Origin: Streptomyces sp. NRRL F-5727
GTDB taxonomy: Bacteria; Actinomycetota; Actinomycetes; Streptomycetales; Streptomycetaceae
Length of the DNA: 10,750 nt
Assembly: GCF_000719555.1 (NCBI RefSeq)
Contig: NZ_JOGX01000111.1
Location: 1 to 10,750 of the forward strand
Direction of reading: 5' to 3'
The notes below the pieces were generated by a model. It did no database searches and was not told where the DNA came from. It saw only the letters and a list, made by a program, of their open reading frames with translations. Each line of letters opens with the position of its first letter. Position 1 is the stretch's first letter. The translations under genes and the position numbers were made by a program. This document shows positions 1 to 7,008 of this stretch, piece after piece.

Positions 1-12
1 CCCCCCCCGTGC

Positions 13-117
13 GCTCCCGGACCACCCCCGGCCGCTCCCGGACCACCCCCGGCCGCTCCCGGGCCGCGCCCCCGGCCGCTCCCGAGCCCTCGGCCGCTCC
101 CGGGCCACCCCCTGGCC
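13..117. repeat. Degenerate C-rich tandem repeat in non-coding DNA
   Basis: Five head-to-tail units, each starting GCTCCCG and ending GGCC, run at 13-33, 34-54, 55-77, 78-95 and 96-117. The first two are identical 21-bp units; the others vary from 18 to 23 bp. A second short tandem repeat (13-bp unit CCCCGCCGGAACG, about twice) follows at 170-194, and a 12-bp palindrome CCCCGGCCGGGG sits at 130-141. The stretch stays open in the frame of the downstream gene, but its translation is only Arg/Ser/Pro/Ala low complexity, so I treat 1-235 as intergenic. Function unknown; slippage-prone spacer DNA is the simplest reading. Confidence 0.75.
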
Positions 118-235
118 GCCCCCGCGCAGCCCCGGCCGGGGCGCCCCGCGCGGCCCAGGCAGGTCCCGGCCCCGCCGGAACGCCCCGCCGGAACAGAACC
201 GTCAACCGTCGTCCCGTCCGCGCCGCGCGGCGAAA

Positions 236-254
236 GAGGACAGTAACTGTCCTC
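236..254. promoter_or_regulatory. Perfect 19-bp palindrome, candidate operator
   Basis: GAGGACAGT and ACTGTCCTC are exact reverse complements around a single A. The site ends 21 bp before the ATG of the HTH_42 protein gene and covers the place where a -35 element would lie if the -10 at 264-269 is used. A symmetric site of this size is typical for dimeric TetR- or MarR-type repressors. No such regulator is encoded next to it, so the cognate protein is unknown. Confidence 0.5.
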
Positions 255-263
255 GTTGCCTTG

Positions 264-269
264 TACCGT
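264..269 (+). promoter_or_regulatory. Possible -10 box giving a leaderless transcript
   Basis: TACCGT matches the actinobacterial TANNNT -10 pattern. It ends 6 nt before the A of the ATG at 276, so transcription would begin at or next to the start codon. No Shine-Dalgarno sequence precedes the ATG, which fits a leaderless mRNA. No convincing -35 hexamer is visible, so the call is tentative. Confidence 0.4.
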
Positions 270-275
270 CCCGGC

Positions 276-1382
276 ATGGACACGCTTCCCCCGGTCTCGC
301 GCCGCGCCCTGGGCCGCGCCACCCTCGCCCGCCAGCTGCTGCTCACGCCCTCGCCGCTCCGGCCCGAGGAGGCCGTGCACCACCTGGTGGGGCTTCAGGC
401 GCAGAACACCAGGCCGCCGTACTACGCCCTCGCCGCCCGCCTCGACGGCTTCCGCCCCGAGGAGCTGTCCGCCCTCATGGAGTCCCGGGCCGTCGCCCGG
501 ATCGCCACCCTGCGCTCCACCGTCCACACCCACACCGCCCGCGACGCCGTCGCCCTGCGGGCCTTCGCCCAGCCGGGCGCCGTCGACCGCGAGCTCGGCA
601 TCTTCCGCAAGAAGCTCGACGGCGTCGACCTCGACCGGCTCGCCGCCCTCGCCCGCGACCTCGTCGAGGCGGAGCCCCGTACCCCCAAGCAGCTCCGCGA
701 ACACCTCCTCCGCACCTGGCCGGAGGCCGACCCGCTCGCCCTGACCATGGCCGCCCGCTGCATGCTGCCGCTCGTCCAGGTCACCCCGCGCGGCCTGTGG
801 GGGAGGAGCGGGCAGGTGGCGCTGACCACCACCGACGTGTGGTTCGGGGGAGCCTCGTACGAGCCCGCCGACCCCGACGAGACCGTGCTGCGCTACCTCG
901 GCGCCTTCGGGCCCGCCTCCGTCCGGGACATGCAGACCTGGTGCGGGCTGACCCGGCTGCGGCCCGCCTTCGAGCGGCTGCGGCCCCGGCTGGTCACCTT
1001 CCGGGACGAGGACGGCACCGAGCTCTTCGACCTGCCCGACGCGCCCCGCCCGGACGAGGACACCCCCGCGCCGCCGCGCTTCCTGCCCGAGTTCGACAAC
1101 CTGCTGCTCTCCCACGCCGACCGGCGCCGGATCGTTCCCGACGCGCACCGGACCCGCACCTGGACCGGCAACCAGGCCCACCGCGTCTTCCTCCTCGACG
1201 GACTCCTCGCCGGGCTCTGGCACCTGGCGGAGGCCGAGGGGCGCGTCACCCTCACCGTCGAGCCCTTCACCCGGCTCACCCGCGCCGACCGGGCCGCCCT
1301 CACCGCGGAGGCCGAGCGGACCCTCCGTCTCGCCGGGCCCGCGGACGGCGCGTACGACCTCGTCTTCCGCGCCCCGGAGTGA
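276..1382 (+). CDS. Winged-helix HTH_42 protein, AlkZ/YcaQ-like DNA glycosylase superfamily
   Basis: A 368-residue soluble protein. The N-terminal part holds the Leu-Gln-Ala-Gln-Asn motif (Gln41-Ala-Gln43), which matches in sequence and position the catalytic Q-x-Q motif of AlkZ-type glycosylases. Those enzymes excise bulky alkylated purines or unhook interstrand crosslinks. Next come the family-like [14 protein letters not shown] segment (an R-x-T-x-H core) and a C-terminal part with [11 protein letters not shown] resembling the conserved DG-x(3)-G-x-W strand. Length is normal for the family. The frame stays open to position 9, but the upstream part is low-complexity repeat, so ATG 276 is preferred; TTG 261 is the nearest alternative. 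There is no ribosome site. The gene converges on the LuxR-type gene with 16 nt between stops. Superfamily membership is well supported; glycosylase activity and subfamily (AlkZ, AlkZ-like or YcaQ/AlkX) are inferred. No biosynthetic cluster genes are visible nearby. Confidence 0.85.
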   Translation: MDTLPPVSRRALGRATLARQLLLTPSPLRPEEAVHHLVGLQAQNTRPPYYALAARLDGFRPEELSALMESRAVARIATLRSTVHTHTARDAVALRAFAQPGAVDRELGIFRKKLDGVDLDRLAALARDLVEAEPRTPKQLREHLLRTWPEADPLALTMAARCMLPLVQVTPRGLWGRSGQVALTTTDVWFGGASYEPADPDETVLRYLGAFGPASVRDMQTWCGLTRLRPAFERLRPRLVTFRDEDGTELFDLPDAPRPDEDTPAPPRFLPEFDNLLLSHADRRRIVPDAHRTRTWTGNQAHRVFLLDGLLAGLWHLAEAEGRVTLTVEPFTRLTRADRAALTAEAERTLRLAGPADGAYDLVFRAPE

Positions 1383-1398
1383 CCGGCCCGCCCGCGGC

Positions 1399-2217
1399 CT
1401 ACGGCAGCACCCCCGCCCGCCGCGCCGCCACCACGGCCTCCAGGCGGGTGTGCGCCCCCAGCTTCCGCATCGCCGAGCGCAGATAGCCCTTGACCGTCTC
1501 CGGGCGCAGCCCGAGCCGCTTCGCCGCCGCCGCGTTCGTCGCGCCGGAGGCGACCGCCGCCAGGACGTCCGTCTCGCGCGGCGTCAGCACCACCCCGGGG
1601 AGCGGAGCCGGACGGCCGGCCGCCGACTCCAGGCGGCCGCAGACGGCGAGCAGCCGGGCCCGCAGCTCCTCGTCGACGACCTGCGGGGCGAGGGCCCGCA
1701 GCTCGCCGTAGGCGTGCCGCACCTCCTCCCACGACGGGCCGGGCGGTTCCGCCGGCTCGACGAGCCGGCTCACCTCGTCCCGGACGGCCAGCGCCTGCTC
1801 CAGGTCCCGGGCCGCCGCCACCGCCGCGTCGAAGACCCGCTCGCCGAGCGGCAGCGCGTCCCGCAGCGCCCCGTACAGCACCCCGCGCACCTGCCGCCGG
1901 ACGACCACCGGCACCGCGATCACCGACCGCAGGCCCTCCGCCGACACCGGCAGGTCGTACTCGTGGGTGATGTGCCGGGCCACCGGATAGTCGGTGACCG
2001 CGCACGGCCGGGCCAGCGCCAGGCACTTCCCGCCCAGGCCGTTGCCGGGGGAGATCGCCAGGCCCTGGAGCGCCGGGGTCACCGCCCCGTGCAGTTCGGC
2101 GATCCGCAGCGGCCGGCCGCCGTCCCGCAGGCCGCCGAAGACCACGGGCAGCCCGCTGCCGCGCCGCAGCCGCAGCAGCGCGGCCCGCAGCTCCACCGCC
2201 TCGATCCGCTCGGACAC
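1399..2217 (-). CDS. GAF-LuxR family transcriptional regulator
   Basis: A 272-residue one-component regulator. Residues of about 10-150 look like a GAF small-molecule or redox sensor domain, including the [20 protein letters not shown] strand pair. A predicted helical linker follows, with an AVRDEVSRL segment near its start. Residues 211-272 are a LuxR/FixJ-type DNA-binding domain: [15 protein letters not shown], then the recognition region [13 protein letters not shown] and a dimer helix. The start is GTG at 2217, preceded by AAGGAGG (2226-2232 on the plus strand) with 8-nt spacing. It is divergent from the acyl-CoA synthetase operon, with inverted repeats between them, so it probably controls that operon and perhaps itself. 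No receiver domain or phosphorylatable Asp is apparent, so it is not a two-component regulator. The ligand and the sign of control are unknown. Confidence 0.88.
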   Translation of the reverse strand: MSERIEAVELRAALLRLRRGSGLPVVFGGLRDGGRPLRIAELHGAVTPALQGLAISPGNGLGGKCLALARPCAVTDYPVARHITHEYDLPVSAEGLRSVIAVPVVVRRQVRGVLYGALRDALPLGERVFDAAVAAARDLEQALAVRDEVSRLVEPAEPPGPSWEEVRHAYGELRALAPQVVDEELRARLLAVCGRLESAAGRPAPLPGVVLTPRETDVLAAVASGATNAAAAKRLGLRPETVKGYLRSAMRKLGAHTRLEAVVAARRAGVLP

Positions 2218-2235
2218 GGGAGAACCCTCCTTCCC

Positions 2236-2268
2236 CTCACTCCATCACCCCCGAACGGGGGTAGTGAG
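2236..2268. promoter_or_regulatory. Nested inverted repeat between divergent genes, candidate LuxR-type operator
   Basis: An inner inverted repeat ACCCCCG, AA, CGGGGGT (2247-2262) is flanked by an outer pair CTCACT (2236-2241) and AGTGAG (2263-2268), also exact reverse complements. The outer arm is 5 nt from the inner one on the left and abuts it on the right. The site lies 19-51 nt upstream of the regulator's GTG start and 56 nt or more upstream of the synthetase start, so it could control both promoters. Binding by the neighbouring regulator is inferred. Confidence 0.5.
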
Positions 2269-2292
2269 ACCTGGGTCACCGATTACACGATG

Positions 2293-2310
2293 TGCGGGAC
2301 CGGTCCCGCA
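2293..2310. promoter_or_regulatory. Perfect 18-bp palindrome just before the synthetase ribosome site
   Basis: TGCGGGACCGGTCCCGCA is fully self-complementary without a spacer. It ends 3 nt before the AGGAGG ribosome site (2314-2319) of the first synthetase. It could be an operator overlapping the transcription start, or a hairpin in the 5' leader. It is unrelated in sequence to the CCCCC/GGGGG repeat at 2247-2262, so a second regulator is possible. I find no firm promoter hexamers; TACACG/CACGAT near 2284-2291 is the only weak -10 candidate. Confidence 0.5.
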
Positions 2311-2323
2311 ACGAGGAGGACAC

Positions 2324-4006
2324 ATGACGGCAACCAGCGCGACGGAGGAGTTCCGGACCGCCCGGGACTTCCTGCTCCGGCACCGCGAGGACTACGCGAC
2401 GGCGTACGGCGGCTTCGCCTGGCCCCGCCCCGAGCGGTTCAACTGGGCGCTGGAGTGGTTCGACGTCATCGCCGAGGGCAACGACCGCACCGCCCTGCAC
2501 ATCGTCGAGGAGGACGGCTCCGAGACGAAGGTGAGCTTCGCGGAGATGTCCGCCCGCTCCAACCGGGTCGCGAACTGGCTGCGCGCCCAGGGCGTCCGCG
2601 CCGGGGACCGGATCATCGTGATGCTGGGCAACCAGGCCGAGCTGTGGGAGACGATGCTCGCCGCGATGAAGCTGCGCGCCGTCGTCATCCCCGCCACCCC
2701 GCTGCTCGGCCCCGCCGACCTCCGCGACCGGGTCGAGCGCGGCCGCGCCCGGCACGTGATCGCGCGCTCCGAGGACACCGCCAAGTTCGACGACGTGCCC
2801 GGCGAGTACACCCGCATCGCGATCGGCGGCGACGGGGTGAACTGGCTGGGGTACGAGCGCGCCGCCGACGAGCCGGACGTCTTCGAGCCCGACGGCGTCA
2901 CCCTCGCCCACGACACCCTGATGCTCTACTTCACCTCCGGCACCACCGCCCGCCCCAAGCTCGTCGAGCACACCCACACCTCCTACCCGGTGGGGCACCT
3001 GGCGACGATGTACTGGATCGGGCTCAAGCCCGGCGACGTCCACCTCAACATCTCCTCGCCCGGCTGGGCCAAGCACGCCTGGTCCAACCTCTTCGCCCCC
3101 TGGAACGCCGAGGCGACCGTCTTCATCCACAACTACACGCGCTTCGACGCGGGCCGGCTCATGGCCGAGATGGAACGCCACGGCGTCACCTCCTTCTGCG
3201 CCCCGCCGACCGTGTGGCGGATGCTCATCCAGTCCGACCTGAGCCGGCTCGCCACCCCGCCGCGCGAGGTCGTCGCCGCCGGCGAGCCGCTGAACCCGGA
3301 GGTCATCGAGGCGGTCCGGCGCGCCTGGGGCGTCACCATCCGCGACGGCTTCGGGCAGACCGAGACCGCCGTCCAGGTCTCCAACAGCCCCGGCCAGCGG
3401 CTCAAGGAGGGCTCCATGGGCCGCCCGAGCCCCGGCTACGCGGTCACCCTGGTCGACCCGGTCACCGGCCGCCCGGACGCCGACGAGGGCGAGATCTGCC
3501 TCGACCTGTCGGCCCACCCCGTGGGTCTGATGACGGGCTACCACGGCGACCCGGACAAGACGGCCGAGGCGATGGCCGGCGGCTACTACCGCACCGGCGA
3601 CATCGGCAGCCGGGACGAGGACGGCTACATCCACTACGTGGGCCGCGCCGACGACGTCTTCAAGGCGTCCGACTACAAGATCAGCCCGTTCGAGCTGGAG
3701 AGCGCGCTCCTGGAGCACGAGGCCGTCGCCGAGGCGGCCGTCGTCCCCGCGCCCGACCCGCTGCGGCTCGCCGTCCCGAAGGCGTACGTCGTCCTCGCCG
3801 AGGGCTTCAAGCCGGACGCGGAGACCGCCCGGGCCCTCTTCGCCCACTCGCGGGCCGTGCTCGCCCCGTACAAGCGGGTCCGCCGCATCGAGTTCGCCGA
3901 CCTGCCGAAGACCGTCTCCGGCAAGATCCGGCGGGTCGAGCTGCGCCGTCTCACCGCCGAAGGCGCCGCCGGCGGACCGGAGTTCACCGAAGGAGACCTG
4001 GCATGA
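2324..4006 (+). CDS. AMP-dependent acyl-CoA synthetase, medium-chain (MACS)-like
   Basis: A 560-residue cytosolic enzyme of the adenylate-forming superfamily, expected to activate a carboxylic acid with ATP and then form the CoA thioester. Signatures in order: ATP loop [11 protein letters not shown] (202-212), DGFGQTETA (341-349), YYRTGD (421-426) with the ribose-binding Asp426, hinge region from GRADD (440), and the catalytic lysine Lys534 in SGKIRR. The segment [14 protein letters not shown] and the overall pattern resemble MACS-like proteins rather than long-chain FadD. Two positions differ from the usual consensus: Ala209 replaces the loop glycine, and Asp replaces Gly in the A8 segment KASDYKI. 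I recall the latter in a MACS-like subgroup, so it need not mean loss of activity. The ATG has AGGAGG 4 nt upstream. The gene is first in an operon with the next one, which it overlaps by 4 nt. The acid substrate cannot be read from sequence. Confidence 0.88.
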   Translation: MTATSATEEFRTARDFLLRHREDYATAYGGFAWPRPERFNWALEWFDVIAEGNDRTALHIVEEDGSETKVSFAEMSARSNRVANWLRAQGVRAGDRIIVMLGNQAELWETMLAAMKLRAVVIPATPLLGPADLRDRVERGRARHVIARSEDTAKFDDVPGEYTRIAIGGDGVNWLGYERAADEPDVFEPDGVTLAHDTLMLYFTSGTTARPKLVEHTHTSYPVGHLATMYWIGLKPGDVHLNISSPGWAKHAWSNLFAPWNAEATVFIHNYTRFDAGRLMAEMERHGVTSFCAPPTVWRMLIQSDLSRLATPPREVVAAGEPLNPEVIEAVRRAWGVTIRDGFGQTETAVQVSNSPGQRLKEGSMGRPSPGYAVTLVDPVTGRPDADEGEICLDLSAHPVGLMTGYHGDPDKTAEAMAGGYYRTGDIGSRDEDGYIHYVGRADDVFKASDYKISPFELESALLEHEAVAEAAVVPAPDPLRLAVPKAYVVLAEGFKPDAETARALFAHSRAVLAPYKRVRRIEFADLPKTVSGKIRRVELRRLTAEGAAGGPEFTEGDLA

Positions 4007-5595
4007 CCGGTACGGAACCCTCCTACGCGCACGGCACCTCGGACACCCCTCTCCTCGGCGACACCATCGGCGCCAACCTGGACCGGGCCGTCGCCGCCTG
4101 GCCCGACCGCGAGGCCCTGGTCGACGTGGCCGGCGGACGGCGCTGGACCTACGCAGAGTTCGGCGCCGACGTCGACCGGATCGCGGCGGCGCTGCTCGGC
4201 AGCGGCGTCCGCAAGGGCGACCGGGTCGGCGTCTGGGCGGTCAACTGCCCCGAGTGGGTGCTCGTCCAGTACGCCACCGCCCGCGTCGGCGCGGTCATGG
4301 TCACCATCAACCCGGCCTACCGCGCCCACGAACTCGCCTACGTGCTGCGCCAGTCGGGGATCTCCCTGCTCTTCGCCTCGCTCGCCCACAAGACCAGCGA
4401 CTACCGGGCGATGGTCGAGGAGGTCAGGGGCGAGTGCCCGGAGCTGCGGGAGGCGGTGTACTTCGGCGACGCGAGCTGGGAGACCTTCGCGGCCCGCCCG
4501 TCCGGCGGGCTCGTCCCCGAACCGCTCGCCGCCGACGAGCCGGTCAACATCCAGTACACCTCGGGCACCACCGGCTTCCCGAAGGGCGCCACCCTCTCCC
4601 ACCACAACATCCTCAACAACGGTTACTTCGTGGGCGAGATGATCGCCTACACCGAGCGGGACCGGATCTGTGTGCCCGTCCCCTTCTACCACTGCTTCGG
4701 CATGGTGATGGGCAACCTGGCGGCCACCTCGCACGGCGCCTGCATCGTGATCCCGGCCCCGTCCTTCGACCCGGCCGCGACCCTCCGCGCCGTCCAGGAG
4801 GAGCGCTGCACCTCGCTGTACGGCGTGCCGACGATGTTCATCGCGGAGCTGAACCTCCCGGACTTCGCGGCGTACGACCTCTCCTCCCTCCGCACCGGCA
4901 TCATGGCGGGCTCACCGTGCCCGGTGGAGGTGATGAAGCGGGTGGTCGCGGAGATGAACATGGCGGAGGTGTCCATCTGTTACGGCATGACGGAGACCTC
5001 GCCGGTCTCCACCCAGACCCGGCGCGACGACGACCTGGAGCGGCGCACCGGCACGGTCGGCCGGGTCATGCCGCACGTCGAGGTGAAGGTCGTCGACCCG
5101 GCCACCGGCCTCACCGTGGAGCGCGGCACCGCGGGCGAACTGTGCACCCGCGGCTACGGCGTGATGCTCGGCTACTGGGACGAACCGGCGAAGACCGCCG
5201 AGGTCGTGGACGCCGGCCGCTGGATGCACACCGGCGACCTCGCGGTGATGCGCGAGGACGGTTACGTCCAGATCGTCGGCCGCATCAAGGACATGATCAT
5301 CCGCGGCGGCGAGAACGTCTACCCGCGCGAGATCGAGGAGTTCCTGTACGGGCACCCCAAGATCGCCGACGTGCAGGTCGTCGGCGTCCCCGACGAGCGG
5401 TACGGCGAGGAGATCCTGGCCTGCGTGATCCCGCGCGACCCGGCCGACCCGCCGACCCTCGACGAGCTCACCGCCTTCTGCCGCGACCGCCTCGCCCACT
5501 ACAAGGTCCCGCGCCGGGTCGAGATCCTCACCGACTTCCCGATGACGGTGAGCGGCAAGGTGCGCAAGGTGGAACTGAGGGAGCGGTACGCCTAG
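4003..5595 (+). CDS. AMP-binding fatty-acyl-CoA ligase, ACSF2-like
   Basis: A 530-residue acyl-CoA ligase from a different branch of the same superfamily as its upstream partner. Motifs: [11 protein letters not shown] (185-195, canonical), [11 protein letters not shown] substrate-pocket region, YGMTETSP (327-334), HTGDL with Asp412, [20 protein letters not shown] (from 426), and catalytic Lys519 in VSGKVRK. The [12 protein letters not shown] pattern is typical of ACSF2-like and FadD-like ligases acting on medium- to long-chain acids. All key residues are intact. The start ATG overlaps the previous stop as ATGA and has AAGGAG (3990-3995) 7 nt upstream inside the preceding gene, so the two are probably translationally coupled. 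Its TAG stop shares CTAG with the convergent acetyltransferase gene. The pair may act on different acids of one pathway; in Streptomyces such synthetases have been tied to fatty acid use and antibiotic onset (FadD1 of S. coelicolor). Equivalence to that gene is not established here. Confidence 0.88.
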   Translation: MTGTEPSYAHGTSDTPLLGDTIGANLDRAVAAWPDREALVDVAGGRRWTYAEFGADVDRIAAALLGSGVRKGDRVGVWAVNCPEWVLVQYATARVGAVMVTINPAYRAHELAYVLRQSGISLLFASLAHKTSDYRAMVEEVRGECPELREAVYFGDASWETFAARPSGGLVPEPLAADEPVNIQYTSGTTGFPKGATLSHHNILNNGYFVGEMIAYTERDRICVPVPFYHCFGMVMGNLAATSHGACIVIPAPSFDPAATLRAVQEERCTSLYGVPTMFIAELNLPDFAAYDLSSLRTGIMAGSPCPVEVMKRVVAEMNMAEVSICYGMTETSPVSTQTRRDDDLERRTGTVGRVMPHVEVKVVDPATGLTVERGTAGELCTRGYGVMLGYWDEPAKTAEVVDAGRWMHTGDLAVMREDGYVQIVGRIKDMIIRGGENVYPREIEEFLYGHPKIADVQVVGVPDERYGEEILACVIPRDPADPPTLDELTAFCRDRLAHYKVPRRVEILTDFPMTVSGKVRKVELRERYA

Positions 5596-6119
5596 GCCGG
5601 GTTCTGCGTCAGGTCGCGGCGCATGCAGACGCGGGGCCAGGCCGCCAGGCCGTGGGCGGCCTCGGCCCTGCTGATGGCGCGCAGGCCGTCGGTGAGGGCC
5701 GGGTCGGTGTCGGCGAGGGGGCGGAAGCCGAGGCGGCTGTAGTACGGGGCGTTCCACGGCACTTCGGCGAAGGTCGTCAGCGTCAGGGCCGTCAGGCCCT
5801 CCTCGCGGGCGGCCTTCGCCAGGTGCTCGATCAGCGCCCGGCCGACGCCCCGGCGGGCCGCGTCGGGGTGCACGGAGACCTGCTCGATGTGGGCGGCGCC
5901 GTCGACGGTCTCCGCGATCAGGTACGCGACGGGCCGGTCGGCGCCGTCGACCGCCACCCAGGCCCGGCCCGCGGCGCGGTACCCCTCCAGCACGTCCAGC
6001 GGCAGCGGCTCGTCGTCGGCGATCGCCGACATGCCGAGGGTGCGGAAGGGTTCGCCCGCGGCGCGTTCGATGGACTGGAGCAGCGGGAGTTCGGCCGGTG
6101 CGGCCGCTCGGATGCGCAT
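5592..6119 (-). CDS. GNAT family N-acetyltransferase
   Basis: A 175-residue single-domain protein expected to transfer acetyl from acetyl-CoA to an amine; the substrate is unknown. The acetyl-CoA-binding motif A is clear: [20 protein letters not shown] (78-97), with the pyrophosphate-binding R-x-x-G-x-A pattern at Arg90-Gly93-Ala95. The later segment [10 protein letters not shown] is the usual GNAT motif B region with a Tyr that can serve as general acid. The opening [20 protein letters not shown] is typical of complete GNAT N-termini and supports the ATG at 6119. A GGAGG site (6131-6135) lies 11 nt upstream, just after the stop of the TIGR04222-type gene, 19 nt away, so it is probably the last gene of that operon. 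A small hairpin covers the start codon. The stop TAG overlaps the stop of the convergent synthetase. Confidence 0.88.
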   Translation of the reverse strand: MRIRAAAPAELPLLQSIERAAGEPFRTLGMSAIADDEPLPLDVLEGYRAAGRAWVAVDGADRPVAYLIAETVDGAAHIEQVSVHPDAARRGVGRALIEHLAKAAREEGLTALTLTTFAEVPWNAPYYSRLGFRPLADTDPALTDGLRAISRAEAAHGLAAWPRVCMRRDLTQNPA

Positions 6120-6131
6120 ACGTCAGTATGC
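6116..6131 (-). promoter_or_regulatory. Small hairpin over the GNAT start codon
   Basis: GCATAC and GTATGC are exact reverse complements around a 4-nt loop. In the leftward mRNA the AUG lies in the 3' arm and the ribosome site borders the 5' arm. A 6-bp stem is weak but could lower initiation unless the upstream gene is being translated. Chance occurrence is possible. Confidence 0.3.
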
Positions 6132-6138
6132 CTCCGGG

Positions 6139-6897
6139 TCACCGTCCTCCGGAGTCCAGGTGGTCGAGCAGGCCCCCGTCGCGCGAGAAGCGCGGCAGGA
6201 AGAGCGCGAGCGCCGGGTCGCCGTAGAGCGCCACGAACAGCTGGACCAGCCGCCCGTCCGTCACCTCGTTCCGGTGCGCGGGCAGCGGGTGCCGCTCCCG
6301 CAGCTCGGCGAGGAGCCGCCGGGCGGCGCGCGTCGCCGTCGGCAGCCGCAGCAGGGCGAGCGCGGCCAGGACCACCGGCAGCCCCAGGGCGAGGACGGGC
6401 ACGAGCCCGGGACCGCCGCCGGCGGAGGCGTCCGCGAGCAGTCCCGCCGCGAGCGTCAGGGGCGCCGCGGCCAGCAGCAGCCGGGCCGCGCGCCGGCGCC
6501 CCGGCGGACGCAGCAGCCCCGTCCGCCCCAGCTCGGCCCGCAGTCCGTCCACCGCCCGGCGCGCCTCCGGGCGCAGGGCGAGCGTGCGCGGGGGGAGGGC
6601 GTTGCGGAGCGAGCGGTGGACGGCGAGCTGGACGGGGTCGCGGGTCCTGCCGGGCCCGCCATTGGCCCGAACCGTATGTTTGCGGCCCGCCGCGACCGCG
6701 CCGCGCTGGTGCAGCGCCACCAGCGCGACCGTCACCGCGGCCCGCCGCCCGCCGCGCAGCAGGGCCAGCGCCTCCGGCCCGGGCACCGGCCCCGCGGAGC
6801 CCGTACCTCCGCCTCTGCCCGGTACGCGCAGCAGCACCGCCGCCGCCAGCAGTTCGGCCCACGCGGCCGCCACGCACCACCACGTCCCCGTTCCCAT
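6139..6897 (-). CDS. TIGR04222-type membrane protein
   Basis: A 252-residue protein with an N-terminal hydrophobic segment (about 6-24, WWCVAAAWAELLAAAVLLR), a cytosolic middle part and a membrane hairpin (about 139-156 and 164-185). The middle pattern VTVALVALHQRGAVAAG followed by VQLAVHRSL and LRAELGRTGLL, and the end LVQLFVALYGDPALAL, resemble the TIGR04222 domain common in Streptomyces; the function of the family is unknown. Many members carry a Gly- or Cys-rich low-complexity tail, but this one ends shortly after the domain with only SGGR, so the tail is missing or never present. I chose the ATG at 6897 because it directly precedes the hydrophobic segment and has a GGGGGTGGA stretch upstream. 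The frame continues to 6972, but the extra 25 residues look like leader DNA. Likely co-transcribed with the GNAT gene; family assignment is by recall of its pattern. Confidence 0.68.
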   Translation of the reverse strand: MGTGTWWCVAAAWAELLAAAVLLRVPGRGGGTGSAGPVPGPEALALLRGGRRAAVTVALVALHQRGAVAAGRKHTVRANGGPGRTRDPVQLAVHRSLRNALPPRTLALRPEARRAVDGLRAELGRTGLLRPPGRRRAARLLLAAAPLTLAAGLLADASAGGGPGLVPVLALGLPVVLAALALLRLPTATRAARRLLAELRERHPLPAHRNEVTDGRLVQLFVALYGDPALALFLPRFSRDGGLLDHLDSGGR

Positions 6898-6931
6898 GCC
6901 GTCCACCCCCAGGGTGTTTCTGCCCGGGGGA

Positions 6932-6946
6932 GCGTGATCATCACGC
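6932..6946. promoter_or_regulatory. 15-bp inverted repeat upstream of the TIGR04222-type gene
   Basis: GCGTGAT, C, ATCACGC is a perfect inverted repeat in the 111-nt gap between the zinc-ribbon gene and the membrane protein gene. It lies 35 nt upstream of the chosen ATG, where an operator of an internal promoter would sit. If used, the last two genes of the trio could be expressed separately from the first. No clear promoter hexamers accompany it. Confidence 0.35.
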
Positions 6947-7008
6947 GTGGATGGCCGGATCCGTTCGCTCAAAGGGCGCGGTCGTGACGTGGTGCGGGCG
7001 GGGCCGGA

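Noticed and set aside
13..117. Possible CRISPR array
   Set aside because: Units are 18-23 bp, directly adjoining and degenerate, with no spacers.
9..275. N-terminal extension of the HTH_42 protein from a GTG at position 9
   Set aside because: The added 89 residues are repeat-derived Arg/Ser/Pro/Ala with no family resemblance, and known relatives begin close to the MDTLPP region.
893..2026. Leftward 377-codon frame overlapping the HTH_42 gene and the regulator
   Set aside because: Out of frame with the regulator, whose domain is clear, and composed of low-complexity Gly/Ala/Arg.
2927..2959. Ala209 in the ATP loop of the MACS-like synthetase taken as a sign of inactivation
   Set aside because: The rest of the loop, the ribose-binding Asp426 and catalytic Lys534 are intact, and I recall variation at this position in MACS-like relatives.
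2276..3847. Leftward 523-codon frame opposite the first synthetase
   Set aside because: Its sequence is rich in Gly, Val, Asp and Leu, as expected for the antisense of a GC-rich gene, and the sense frame has full catalytic motifs.
1450..4002. Rightward open frame running into the second synthetase from far upstream
   Set aside because: It lies antisense to the regulator and out of frame in the first synthetase; it is Arg/Pro/Gln-rich and made open only by high GC. The real start is ATG 4003.
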